From contig JAPPAV010000065.1 in NCBI GenBank assembly GCA_026705345.1, positions 1 to 38,765 of the forward strand: a stretch of 38,765 nt of DNA, written 5' to 3'. The position numbers were made by a program, and so were the translations under genes. Below, piece after piece: positions 24,947-33,823 of the stretch. The first letter of the stretch is position 1; each line of letters opens with the position of its first letter. Under the pieces are notes generated by a model. It saw only the letters and a program-made list of their open reading frames with translations, was not told the DNA's origin and searched no databases. This stretch comes from Gammaproteobacteria bacterium. GTDB taxonomy: Bacteria > Pseudomonadota > Gammaproteobacteria > Pseudomonadales > Azotimanducaceae.

Positions 24947-26604
24947 GTGATCGCCCAGCAATGTCTCGCCAGCGTGTGGATTCTCGTCTTAACATTCTGG
25001 TTCATGGAGGTCGAGGGCCGTGTCGTAGCTGGGGATCCGGTCGAGAATTTCAGGTTTTTGGACACGACGGCAGATCTCATGAAATCCATTATCACAGCGA
25101 TGCCCAAGCCATCGTGATTGTCGCCCACGCGACGAAGTGCGAATCATTCCTTCCGGACCTGCGGAGGATCGCCACTGCAGCGGCGGAGTGGGCGGATATC
25201 CGCTTCATGGTTTTGTTGTCGGACTCCGCCGACGCCGGGAACAGAGAGTCCCTTGCGGATGATATCGGGAACGACTGGTCGTTCCCCATTCTCATCGACC
25301 GTTCGCAGATCATTGGCGCCTCTTTGGGGTTTGAGCAAGCCGGTGAAGCAGTCGTAGCCGACCCGCTGACTTGGCGGGCTAGTTACGTTGGCACGCGCTT
25401 CCTCTCGTTCCTGGCAGAGGCGCTGCGAGACGACCCCACCGCGACGGGAACGGATTGCTATTTGGATGTGCCTGGTGTTCCGGAGATTTCGTACAGGAAG
25501 GACATTGTTCCGCTATTGGCGAACAAATGCGTGACCTGCCACAGACTTGGAGGAGCTGGGCCTTGGGCAATGACCGACTACACGGTCATTCGAGGTTTTG
25601 CGCCGATGATCCGCGAGGTGGTACGCACGAAACGCATGCCACCTTGGCGCGCGGATCCATTGTTCGGAGAGTTTGCCAACGATAGGTCGCTGTCGCCCCA
25701 CGAGGCGCGTCGTCTCGTGCAATGGATCGAGGCTGGAGCGCCCCACAACGGAAACGGGGAAGATGCCTTGCAGGGTGACCAGGTGGCCGTGTCGGAGTGG
25801 TCGTTGGGCACGCCGGATCTGGTAGTTGACATTCCCGAGTACGAGGTCCCAGCGAGGGGAATAGTGGCGTATCGCTATCCGACCGTGAAAAACCCGCTAG
25901 ATCGCGACGTTTGGGTGCGAGGTATCGAGATAGCTCCGGGGGACCGTCTGGCTTTGCACCACGCTTTAGTCGCGGTCGACGGGTCCGGAGACGGGGGCCC
26001 AGCCAGTGTGAGTTCGATTGGGAGTCTGGGCGGTTACGCCCCCGGCGATCCGGTTCTGCAGTATCCCCGCAACGCTGGCGTCTTGCTGCCCGCAGGCGCC
26101 GTGCTGACCTTTCAAATGCACTATACCCCCTATGGTCGGGCAGTCACGGACAGGTCGCGGGTCGCGTTCTATTCTCACGACGAGCCACCTGCTCGGGTTA
26201 TGCGCGTCGCCATGCTTGCGAATACAGGAATACGCATACCTGCCTACGCAAAGTCCCACCGCGAAACGATCAGCAGAGCGTTCCATCGGAGTGTGCTGAT
26301 CTATTCGCTGCTGCCGCATGCGCACTATCGGGGCAAGGCGTCAGAGTTCAGGGCAATCTATCCAGACGGGTCGGAGGAGGTGTTGCTGTCGGTGCCGAAA
26401 TACGACTTTAACTGGCAGACGAACTACGTTCTGCGGGAGCCCAAAGTCCTGTCTGCAGGCACGAGGATCGTCCACACAACCTGGTGGGACAATTCCTCCG
26501 AGAACCTCGGCAACCCAGACCCCGGCACGGAAGTTAGATGGGGGTTTCAGTCCTCGGACGAAATGATGATTGGGTGGATCACGTTTAGTTACATCAACGA
26601 ATAG
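24947..26604 (+). pseudogene. Redoxin - cytochrome c - Cu monooxygenase-like exported protein, frameshifted near the N-terminus
   Basis: From a GTG at 24947 one frame gives a signal peptide (CLASVWILVLTFWFMEVEG) and the redoxin start VVAGDPVENFRFLD. The rest of the family sequence (HDGRSHEIHYHSDAQAIVIV onward) lies in the other frame. Adding one base near 25061-25064 (GGACAC to GGACCAC) joins them, so a one-base deletion or a read error is likely. The body then has a thioredoxin-like domain, a haem-binding CVTCH (25528-25542) in a cytochrome-like segment with MPPWRADP, and a C-terminal copper type II monooxygenase-like domain with LHHALV, FQMHYTPYG and PHAHYRG. Homologues are periplasmic. The substrate is unknown. 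Without correction the long frame has no credible start. Confidence 0.7.
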
Positions 26605-26618
26605 GCAACTGCGGGACC

Positions 26619-27554
26619 TTAGGTTGACCCGCCGGTCGGTACACCAATCGATGTCAACGTTCGGAAAGCCGTCTCCTTTGCCATCTTGATGAACGCGTTG
26701 ATATGCGTTGTTCTTCGGCAGTCGGGTCGCGTGGCTACATGCACGCAGCAGCGCAAGCCTCCGTTGCCCAACGGTTTCAACAATACGTCCTCCGGGAGTT
26801 CTTCGAGCACGCAACTCGGGAGGCAGCAGACACCCCGGCGTTGGGCCGCAAGGCGGACCATAATCGTTGGAAGCTCAGTTGCAAGGACATGGGCCGGCTC
26901 GATATTGGCCGGCTGAAGAAACCGAGTGAAGACCTGGAGGCGCGAACGTCGAACTGGGTAGGAGATGACGGTCTCTCCGGCGAAGTCGGCCGGCGACACC
27001 CAATCCAAGGCAGCGCACCGATGGCTGGGTGCGACTGCGACCTTCAGCTCTGTGGTGAACAACGGCTCATAGGTCAACGCGGGATCCTCGATTGGATCGG
27101 TTGTGAACACGACATCCAGATCGCCACGTGCCAAGGCGGGAAGGGGATCGAGGCTTAAACCCATCGGCACATCGACTCCCACTGTGCTCCATGACCGGTG
27201 ATATTCGTCAATCGCGGCAAGAAGCCATTCGGTGGGGCCGTGTTGTTCCACGGCTACGAAGAGGCGGTCGACCGGGCCCTTGGAAAGGCCTTCGAGATCG
27301 GCCAGCGCCCTTCGCACATCGGGTATCACATCGTCGGCCAACGCAAGCAGGCGCGTTCCAGCCGGAGTGAATCTGACTGGATGGGTCTTGCGGTAGAACA
27401 ACCGGCAGCCTAAAAGGTCTTCGAGATCGTTCAATTGGTGAGACACCGCAGACGGCGTGACGGCGATACGCTCGGCGGCATGTCGCAAGCTCTCGGTGTC
27501 CCGCAACGCGGCCAGCGTCCGCAGGTGCTGTATGTCCAAGCGCATGGCAGTCAT
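26619..27554 (-). CDS. LysR-family transcriptional regulator, MetR-like
   Basis: The protein has 311 residues from the ATG at 27554 (27545 is also possible; no clear ribosome site decides). The N-terminal winged helix (LDIQHLRTLAALRDTESLRHAAERIAVTPSAVSHQL) and following FYRKTHPVRFTPAGTRLL closely resemble E. coli MetR. The effector domain keeps MetR-like stretches (SLDPLPALARGDLDVVFTTD and YPVRRSRLQVF). MetR responds to homocysteine and controls methionine genes, but no methionine gene is nearby. It diverges from the Cu/Zn SOD gene across 300 bp, so the SOD gene is a possible target. It converges on the frameshifted redoxin gene. Confidence 0.9.
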   Translation of the reverse strand: MTAMRLDIQHLRTLAALRDTESLRHAAERIAVTPSAVSHQLNDLEDLLGCRLFYRKTHPVRFTPAGTRLLALADDVIPDVRRALADLEGLSKGPVDRLFVAVEQHGPTEWLLAAIDEYHRSWSTVGVDVPMGLSLDPLPALARGDLDVVFTTDPIEDPALTYEPLFTTELKVAVAPSHRCAALDWVSPADFAGETVISYPVRRSRLQVFTRFLQPANIEPAHVLATELPTIMVRLAAQRRGVCCLPSCVLEELPEDVLLKPLGNGGLRCCVHVATRPDCRRTTHINAFIKMAKETAFRTLTSIGVPTGGST

Positions 27555-27854
27555 ACAACATCGCGACTGCGGCCACACTATGCTGTTGATTTGTCCGAGT
27601 CAATGATCGATGGCCACCCCCTTTGCTTGCAGTTCCAAGTCCCGTTGTCACAGGCGGCCTAGAGAACACCGTACTCGCAAGTCCTTCGCGCCTGGGTCCG
27701 GGAACGATTCAACTTCGGGCCGTAGAAGGGGACATCTTCAATCCACGCGCGTTCTGAAACACCGAACCCAAGGATCCTGCGTGAGGTACAGCGTTCCATC
27801 AGGCCGCGTGCGGTGTTAGCGTACTAGGCAAGTTATCCCGCAAAGGACAGACTC
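27555..27854. other. 300-bp divergent intergenic region
   Basis: This gap separates the start codons of the MetR-like regulator and the Cu/Zn SOD gene. I find no coding frame that looks real. LysR regulators often bind T-N11-A sites in such gaps, but I could not single out a convincing one. AAAGGA upstream of 27855 serves as the SOD ribosome site. Confidence 0.4.
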
Positions 27855-28499
27855 ATGCACAACGGTCAATTCCCCCGCCTGCAAGGGCTCGCGACGTGCG
27901 CTATGGCCTTTGCGATTCTCGCCGCGCAAGTAGGCGGTGCCGAAGCCGCCCAATCAAACACGAAAGGCGAAAGCCAGAATGTCACGGCCTCTGCGGTCAT
28001 CAAGCGCTGCGACTCGCAGCAGCCGATCGGTCGAGCTCGACTGATCGAGCGCGCCTCCGAGGAGGGGGTCAAGGTCGTCGAAGTGGAAATCGGTATCCGC
28101 AACGGGCTAACCGAAGGCAAGCACGCCGTCCATATCCACGAGACCGGCGCCTGCGAGCCGTGTTCGGCCGCCAAGGGACACTTCGACCCCGGCCCCAACA
28201 GCAATACGAGTCCGGACGGCAATCATCCGTTTCACGCGGGCGATCTCGTGAACATCGACATCACCCACATGTCGGACAACGTGACGCAGGAAGACGGAAC
28301 CCCGTTGGGGAGCGGCAGACTTCAGACACTCACGACCCGAATCACGCTTTCCGACGGCCCGCTGTCCATCTTCGATGCGGACGGCAGCGCGTTCATCATT
28401 CACGTCGACCCGGACTCGTACTGCCCGGGCGGCGAGGAGGCAGGGTGTGCCGGCGGCGCTAGGGCCGCCTGCGGCGTGATCGTCAAGGACGCGCCGTAG
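27855..28499 (+). CDS. sodC: Cu/Zn superoxide dismutase, periplasmic (SodC-like)
   Basis: The protein has 214 residues, with a signal peptide ending near AEA (residue 31). Metal ligands are visible in order: His93 and His95 (VHIHETG), bridging His109 (GHFDP), His124, His127 and Asp130 (NHPFHAGD), and His183 (FIIHVDPD). The active-site Arg region (GGARAACGVI) and cysteines for the structural disulfide are present. It converts superoxide to peroxide and oxygen in the periplasm. An extra Cys (CEPC, 100-103) and an enlarged loop before the last ligand (CPGGEEAGC) differ from short SodC proteins. Its TAG stop lies inside a palindromic repeat. Confidence 0.93.
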   Translation: MHNGQFPRLQGLATCAMAFAILAAQVGGAEAAQSNTKGESQNVTASAVIKRCDSQQPIGRARLIERASEEGVKVVEVEIGIRNGLTEGKHAVHIHETGACEPCSAAKGHFDPGPNSNTSPDGNHPFHAGDLVNIDITHMSDNVTQEDGTPLGSGRLQTLTTRITLSDGPLSIFDADGSAFIIHVDPDSYCPGGEEAGCAGGARAACGVIVKDAP

Positions 28500-28520
28500 G
28501 GGACGGGCTCGTCCCGTCCC
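28496..28520. repeat. REP-like element, copy 2 (half element)
   Basis: GTAGGGGACGGGCTCGTCCC and following bases repeat the left half of the element at 3728-3787, including the GACGGG/CCCGTC hairpin. The right half is missing. The SOD stop codon TAG (28497-28499) is part of the repeat, which lies between the converging SOD and DUF523 genes. Confidence 0.75.
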
Positions 28521-28533
28521 GCTCCTGATCCCA

Positions 28534-29124
28534 CTACGGATTCAGCAACCCTCCGACCAAGTTCCGAACGCCTGCGGTCCCATCGGCAACGCCGTAGCTG
28601 GCCAAGACCGCAAGCACGAAGTCGAGGAGCCGTTCCTCGTCGCTAAGCGTCTCCCCATCCACGACCGGCAGGTCCGGGTGGTTGGCGAGTACCGCTGCGG
28701 CATACACGCCCCGGCCGACGCGCTCGAACGAGCCGTCCTCCGCGAATACCTTGACGCCCGCCAAACCGCAGCTTGGCGAACGGTCGGCGAAGATGTAGCC
28801 GTGCACATCGTCCAGCGCCGCCGCGACTTCCGAGGCGTATCCCTTGAGGCGATCCGTGTAGTCGCGGGTGGGATCGTCCACCGCCACCACGCGCGGCGTG
28901 GCTGCCTCGCCGACAAGCTGGATCGGATCCCGGGGTACGCCCATGCCGACGCCCACCTCCGGACAGATGCCAACCAACGTGAAAAGACTCTCAAGCCGAT
29001 GCCGCGGCCACGAATCGCCATTGTGTTCGCCGTTCCAACGCACCGGACGCCCGAGCAGGCATTCGCTGGCCGCGACTCGGATCGATCGGCCCGTCAACAA
29101 CGAACGGAGATCATCCGACCCCAA
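28534..29124 (-). CDS. DUF523 family protein
   Basis: About 196 residues if started at the TTG at 29124, which follows GGGAG by 7 nt; a TTG at 29100 is also possible. The DUF523 core is clear: IRVAASECLLGRPVRWNG, ICPEVGVGMGVPRDPIQLV and ADRSPSCGL. The conserved cysteines suggest metal or Fe-S binding; the biochemical role of the family is not established to my knowledge. It overlaps the 3' end of the upstream acyl-CoA dehydrogenase gene by 14 bp, so it is probably the last gene of that operon. The frame stays open to 29277, but those residues are antiparallel to coding sequence of the neighbour. Confidence 0.8.
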   Translation of the reverse strand: MGSDDLRSLLTGRSIRVAASECLLGRPVRWNGEHNGDSWPRHRLESLFTLVGICPEVGVGMGVPRDPIQLVGEAATPRVVAVDDPTRDYTDRLKGYASEVAAALDDVHGYIFADRSPSCGLAGVKVFAEDGSFERVGRGVYAAAVLANHPDLPVVDGETLSDEERLLDFVLAVLASYGVADGTAGVRNLVGGLLNP

Positions 29125-30022
29125 CGACGAACTCCCACACCGAATCCGCGCCGCGGCTCGCCACCTGCCTGCCGAGTCTTTCCTGCCAATCCGTCTCGCG
29201 CCCGCATTCGTCGCGCCACGCCCAGAGGCGGCGGGTGAAGTGGTGCAGGCTGTGCTCGTGGGTAAAGCCCATGGCACCGTGCACCTGGTGAGCGATCTCG
29301 GCCGCGATTCCGGCCGCTTCGCCGACGCGCGCCTTCGCCGCGCCGACCACGACGGCGAAGTTCGGTGACCTCGCGGACATCACGGCGCCATCGCAGGCGC
29401 AACGCGCCGCCGCCACCTCCCCTGCCAGGATCGCCAGGTTGTGCTGCACGGCTTGGAATTTGGCAATCGGGCGACCGAACTGCTCGCGTTCAGTCGCGTA
29501 GTCGATGGCCATCGCAAGGATCCGATCGAGCGCCCCCGCCATGAGGGCCACGCGGGACAGCGCCATGCGTTCGTAGAACTGCGCAGGCAGATCGACTCGA
29601 CAGGCGTTGCGCAACGTGATCCGGTCACGGCTTTCGCCGGCGAGATTGGCACCCTCGGAGACGTCGAAGTCAGCACTGACGTCACCATCGACGGTCAAAA
29701 CCCGGTCGGCCACGCGGCCCCACGGCGCAACACCGTCGACGGCGACGGTGGTCATGCCGTTCTCTTCCAGGAACGAGTTCGCCGCCAGGACCTCCGCTAG
29801 CGGCACCGGCAGGGCGTGTCGCCCGGCGATTGTCAGCAATCCGTAGAGGTCGGCGTCAGCGGTACCGGATCCGGGGCTGCCGACGAGGTGCAGGCCCGCC
29901 GCGCGAATGACATCCCAGAGTGCCACGGGGAACTCGCCGCCCTCCGCCGCATCCAGAACCCCCCGATCGACGTGATCCGAGAACATTCGCTCGGCCGTGT
30001 CGGCAATCAAGCCGTTCATCAT
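29111..30022 (-). CDS. Acyl-CoA dehydrogenase family protein (short second subunit type)
   Basis: The protein has 303 residues from the ATG at 30022, overlapping the preceding dehydrogenase stop. It is shorter than the usual 380. The C-terminal four-helix domain is well kept (YATEREQFGRPIAKFQAVQHNLA and HQVHGAMGFTHEHSLHHFTRRLW). The middle beta domain is short and lacks the usual FAD-binding SEP-GSD motif. Such shortened proteins commonly form heteromers with a full-length dehydrogenase encoded next to them, as in steroid side-chain FadE pairs. The overlapping full-length gene fits this. A role in CoA-thioester desaturation follows, probably of a bulky acyl chain; the substrate is inferred only by analogy. 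Confidence 0.87.
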   Translation of the reverse strand: MMNGLIADTAERMFSDHVDRGVLDAAEGGEFPVALWDVIRAAGLHLVGSPGSGTADADLYGLLTIAGRHALPVPLAEVLAANSFLEENGMTTVAVDGVAPWGRVADRVLTVDGDVSADFDVSEGANLAGESRDRITLRNACRVDLPAQFYERMALSRVALMAGALDRILAMAIDYATEREQFGRPIAKFQAVQHNLAILAGEVAAARCACDGAVMSARSPNFAVVVGAAKARVGEAAGIAAEIAHQVHGAMGFTHEHSLHHFTRRLWAWRDECGRETDWQERLGRQVASRGADSVWEFVVGVG

Positions 30023-31158
30023 CGCAACCCCAGGCCGCGGGCGATCACGCCGCGGAGGATCTCCCGTGTTCCCCCGCGCAGCGTGAACGACGGCGAGTGC
30101 AACAAGGTCTGGCGCAGGCATTTCTCGAGGCCCGCGTGGCCCGGCGGAGCTTGCAGGCGCACCAGCTCGCCAAGCAGCTTCTCGAAGTCGTTGCCGAGCG
30201 ACTTGACCAGCGCGGACTCGACCACGGGACTACCGCCTTTCTGCAACATGCCGGCCACGGAGATGGACATTCGTCGCAACGTCATCAGGTGACTGGCCAA
30301 TCGGCCGATCAGTGCCGCTTCGGCGGGTGCCGGCTCGTTGCCAACCGCGCGCACGAATTCGACGAATACCCGAAACGCCGACAGGAACCGTTCCGGGCCG
30401 CTGCGTTCGTAGCCCAATTCGCTGGTCACCTGGGTCCAGCCGTTGCCGGGTTCGCCGACCACGTCGTCATCGTCGACGAAACAATCCTCAAAGACGACCT
30501 CGTTGAAATCCTCGCCGCCGGCGAGGTTACGGATCGGTCGAACGGTGACGCCCTTGCCGCGAAGATCGATGAGCAGTTGCGACAACCCCGCATGACGGTT
30601 TTCAGACGGAGGCTCCGTGCGCACAAGCGTGATGATGTAGTGGTTGCGGTGCGCGTCCGTGGTCCAGATCTTGGTGCCGTTCACCACCCAACCATCCGAG
30701 ACTCTCTCGGCGCGGGTCCGAACCGAGGCGAGATCGGAGCCCGAGTTCGGTTCGCTCATGCCGATCGAGAAGAAACATTCACCCCGGGCGATCCGCGGCA
30801 GGTAGCGCTGGCACTGATCTTCGGTGCCGTAGTTCAGCAGCAACGGGCCGCTCTGACGATCGGCGATCCAGTGCGCGCTCACCGGCGCCCCCGCAGCCAG
30901 CAACTCCTCGGTCACGACGTAGCGTTCGAAGAAGGTGCGTTCGCCGCCGCCAAAACGCTTCGGCCAAGTCATGCCGATCCAGCCGCGTTCCCCGAGCTTG
31001 CGCGAAAAATCCGGGCTGTGACCCTCGTTGAAGTCCGAATTCGGCCAGTAGTCCGGCGGGAGTTCCCGGACGACGAAGTCGCGGACCTCGGCCCTTAGCA
31101 CTTCGGCCTCGCCCGGCAAGCGGGTGGGTTCGAACAGCAGTCCGGCGAACATCGTCAT
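30019..31158 (-). CDS. Acyl-CoA dehydrogenase (full-length subunit)
   Basis: The protein has 379 residues from the ATG at 31158, which overlaps the stop of the ATPase gene upstream (ATGA). Visible features are the helical N-domain with WPKRFGGGERTFFERYVVTEEL, FAD/substrate segment FFSIGMSEPNSGSDLASVRTRA, WVVNGTKIWTTDAHRNHYIITLVRT in the beta domain, and the C-terminal TREILRGVIARGLGLR. It catalyses alpha,beta-desaturation of an acyl-CoA and passes electrons to ETF. The normal glutamate base is not obvious, as in the FadE26-29 type where it comes from one subunit. The translational link to the shorter dehydrogenase supports a heteromer. Confidence 0.92.
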   Translation of the reverse strand: MTMFAGLLFEPTRLPGEAEVLRAEVRDFVVRELPPDYWPNSDFNEGHSPDFSRKLGERGWIGMTWPKRFGGGERTFFERYVVTEELLAAGAPVSAHWIADRQSGPLLLNYGTEDQCQRYLPRIARGECFFSIGMSEPNSGSDLASVRTRAERVSDGWVVNGTKIWTTDAHRNHYIITLVRTEPPSENRHAGLSQLLIDLRGKGVTVRPIRNLAGGEDFNEVVFEDCFVDDDDVVGEPGNGWTQVTSELGYERSGPERFLSAFRVFVEFVRAVGNEPAPAEAALIGRLASHLMTLRRMSISVAGMLQKGGSPVVESALVKSLGNDFEKLLGELVRLQAPPGHAGLEKCLRQTLLHSPSFTLRGGTREILRGVIARGLGLR

Positions 31159-32348
31159 AGGCGGGGCCACTGTCCCAGACCGAGGTCGCTACCCATCCGA
31201 TTCGCCGACACCGCGCGGATGTTGCGTGCGAGCCGGAACGAATCGCGACCCGCGTGGATCACGATTAGTTCGGCGAGGTCGAGAAGCTCCAGGGCCGCGT
31301 GCATGGACCGAGTGACCCTTGGCGCCGACGTTCGCTTGACCTCGACTCCGACATGCTTGGTACCGCGCATGAACACCAAATCCAGTTCGCCACCCGCATG
31401 GGCGCCCCAGAAGTGGGCATGCTCCTGCGGCAGCCCCAGTTGGCTGATGATGGTCTCCAGGACGAGCCCCTCCCACGACGAGCCAACCTTCGGATGCGAG
31501 TCCAGGGATCGCACATCGCTGATGCCAAGAAGAGCGTGGAGCACACCCGTGTCACGCAGGTAGACCTTCGGTGCCTTCACCTGTCTTTTGGCAACGTTGG
31601 CGTGCCACGGTTGCAACTGGCGAACCACCAACGCCCCGGTCAGGATGTCCAGGTAGCGTCGCACCGTGGTGTCGGCGACCCCGAACGACCGGGCAAACTC
31701 CGACGCATTCCACACCTGGCCGTGACGGTGCGCCAGCATCGTCCAGAATCGACGCAGTGCAGGTCCCGGAATGCGGATCCCGAGTTCCGGCAAGTCGCGT
31801 TCCAGGAACGTACGGATGAAGCTCTCGATCCAGACCGTCGCGGCCGCATTCGACCGAGCAAGCCAAGCTGGCGGGAACCCACCCCGGAGCCACCGACGGC
31901 TCAAACGGTGATAGCCGACTTCATCCAGACCCAGTCCGCCCAGATCGTGGTAGGCGATGCGTCCGGCAAGGGACTCCGAAGATTGTCGAATCAGGTCCGG
32001 CGACGCGCTGCCGAGTACGAGGAACCGGGCCGGCAGCGGACGCCGATCGGCCAGAACGCGGAGAATAGGAAACAGGTCTGGCCGCCGTTGTATTTCGTCG
32101 ATGACGACCAGACCACGCAACTCGTCCAGTGCGAGCCCGGGATCTTCGAGCAGTCGATTGAGATCGGCGGGGTCTTCCAAGTCCAGACGATGTACCGAAC
32201 CGGGATGCGATCGCGCGACCTGACGCGCCAATGTCGTCTTGCCGATCTGACGTGGACCGAGAATGGCAACGACCGGGAACGAACCGAGGCGTTCCGTGAT
32301 CGCATCCGCGTGGGCTGTTCTGGGAATCACGATGAAACACGATAACAT
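31155..32348 (-). CDS. AAA-type ATPase with DUF4143 C-terminal domain
   Basis: The protein has 397 residues. Walker A is GPRQIGKTT (31-39), Walker B VVIDEIQ (Asp84, Glu85), and FLVLGSASPDLIRQSSESLAGR is the family-typical sensor segment. The second half has the winged-helix and nuclease-like DUF4143 region (FARSFGVADTTVRRYLDIL, HFWGAHAGGELDLVF, VGVEVKRTS); GELD and VEVK recall the PD-(D/E)XK metal site. These proteins are common, variable accessory genes of unclear role. It starts at the ATG at 32348 (a GTG at 32330 is possible). Its stop overlaps the acyl-CoA dehydrogenase start, odd company for a metabolic operon. Confidence 0.9.
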   Translation of the reverse strand: MLSCFIVIPRTAHADAITERLGSFPVVAILGPRQIGKTTLARQVARSHPGSVHRLDLEDPADLNRLLEDPGLALDELRGLVVIDEIQRRPDLFPILRVLADRRPLPARFLVLGSASPDLIRQSSESLAGRIAYHDLGGLGLDEVGYHRLSRRWLRGGFPPAWLARSNAAATVWIESFIRTFLERDLPELGIRIPGPALRRFWTMLAHRHGQVWNASEFARSFGVADTTVRRYLDILTGALVVRQLQPWHANVAKRQVKAPKVYLRDTGVLHALLGISDVRSLDSHPKVGSSWEGLVLETIISQLGLPQEHAHFWGAHAGGELDLVFMRGTKHVGVEVKRTSAPRVTRSMHAALELLDLAELIVIHAGRDSFRLARNIRAVSANRMGSDLGLGQWPRL

Positions 32349-32381
32349 GAAAATTCAGCGGCAGGCACCGAGTTTTCAAGG

Positions 32382-33770
32382 TCACGGTCGGGGTGCCAAC
32401 GCGCGTTGGATTTCGTGCGCCACGAGCCACAGTCGGTCCTGGCCCCAGACCCGAAGGCGTGTCTCTCCGCCGGCATCGAGCAATCGGAAACTCGGTACGC
32501 CCCAAAGTCCCAGATCGTACATCGTCCGACGATTCGCCTCGATTTCGTCCCGCCAAGCGCAGTCGTTCCACGCATCCTTCCCGACGATGGCTCGGGCCTC
32601 TGCCCAAGACAGTCCAGCCGCCTCGACAACATGGCATAGCCCGGCGTCGGTGTTGGTGTTGATCCCCTCCCGGAACGACGCACGCATGAAAGCGCTCAAC
32701 AGTTCGATGCCGCGACCCTCGGCGACGGCCCAGGGGTAGAGCGAATAGCACCGTTCGACCGGTCTGCCGACGGGTTCGTAGTAGCAGCCCCAGTCGGTCA
32801 GGCCGTGTGAACGCGCCTCCCGTGCGGCGTCCATGAAGATGTAGACCCCCTTGGTGCGAGTCACGGGCACGCCGCGCATCACCATGGGCAGCACCGGTCG
32901 GACCCGCAGGCGGACGCCGGTGGCGCGGGCCAGGTCCACGGCCGCGTCGAAAGACAACGCCGTATACGGGCTTCGCACCGACGGAAACATCTCCAACGTC
33001 ATCGATCCGTTGTCCTGGCGCGGCCCGTTCTGGATCGCCGGGGGGGTGCTGAGAGTCTCCCCGCCGTCGTGGCCTGCGCCGAGTTCGATCAGCCGCCTCT
33101 CGAGGTGGTGGAGACGGTCGACGCCCCAGTACCACTCCTTGCCGTAGTGAAACATCGCGCCCGAGTAGTGGCCAAGGCCGGTCCGCCGCCTCTCGCCCGA
33201 CGCGAGAACCGATGCCGCGTCGCCAACGGGCCGGTAGCGTTCGAACAAGCCCTGCAACGCCGCCTCGGATCCGGACCAGAGCGCATCGCCGACCCGGGGT
33301 GCCGCGTCGACGAAGGCACCCGAGTCAGTCACGACGCCGGCCAGGATGCGCGTTGCCAGATCCACGAGACCTCGGTCTGGCGGAGCCGAACCCCCGGGAA
33401 ACTCGAGGCCGTAGTGCGGGCCGATCCTAGCCGCGTCGTAGCGGGACAGGTCCAGCAGGAAGTCCGGCTCGGGCGTGTTCGGTCCGCTGGGTGGTGGTAC
33501 GAGGTGACAGACGAGGCGAACGCGGTAGCGCTCGACGAACGCGCCGAGCATCTGGGCGGCAAGGTGGCTGTAGCCGTCGTCCACCTGGTGGAAGTACTCG
33601 ACCACATGCTCAGCCCCCGTCTTGCGGCGCTTCGACTCGACCTTGCGGCGACGGGCGGCAATTCGATGCGGATCCGCAGCCCGGGCAAGTACCTTGGACA
33701 TGACCCACCGCAACGGCGGCGACGGGTTCGCCATCTCGCCGCGGTGAGGTCTCCTGGGATTGGCTGTCAT
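32382..33770 (-). CDS. Tandem DsbA/2-hydroxychromene-2-carboxylate isomerase-like protein
   Basis: The protein has 462 residues from the ATG at 33770, 4 nt after TTGAGA. Two thioredoxin-fold DSBA-type domains follow one another. The first spans about 55-230 (VVEYFHQVDDGYSHLAAQML). The second spans about 258-455 (LEMFPSVRSPYTALSFDAAVDLA, REGINTNTDAGLCHVVEAAGLSWAEAR, LGLWGVPSFRLLDAGG). Neither has CxxC; the second has SPYT at that place, like the SPYSY of glutathione-dependent HCCA isomerases. The product is probably a cytosolic glutathione-linked isomerase or transferase rather than a disulfide oxidase. It lies 33 bp upstream of the DUF4143 ATPase. Confidence 0.85.
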   Translation of the reverse strand: MTANPRRPHRGEMANPSPPLRWVMSKVLARAADPHRIAARRRKVESKRRKTGAEHVVEYFHQVDDGYSHLAAQMLGAFVERYRVRLVCHLVPPPSGPNTPEPDFLLDLSRYDAARIGPHYGLEFPGGSAPPDRGLVDLATRILAGVVTDSGAFVDAAPRVGDALWSGSEAALQGLFERYRPVGDAASVLASGERRRTGLGHYSGAMFHYGKEWYWGVDRLHHLERRLIELGAGHDGGETLSTPPAIQNGPRQDNGSMTLEMFPSVRSPYTALSFDAAVDLARATGVRLRVRPVLPMVMRGVPVTRTKGVYIFMDAAREARSHGLTDWGCYYEPVGRPVERCYSLYPWAVAEGRGIELLSAFMRASFREGINTNTDAGLCHVVEAAGLSWAEARAIVGKDAWNDCAWRDEIEANRRTMYDLGLWGVPSFRLLDAGGETRLRVWGQDRLWLVAHEIQRALAPRP

Positions 33771-33823
33771 TGTCTCAACGGTCAGTCGGGATAGAGGCGA
33801 TCAATGCGGTACGGAACCCAAAC

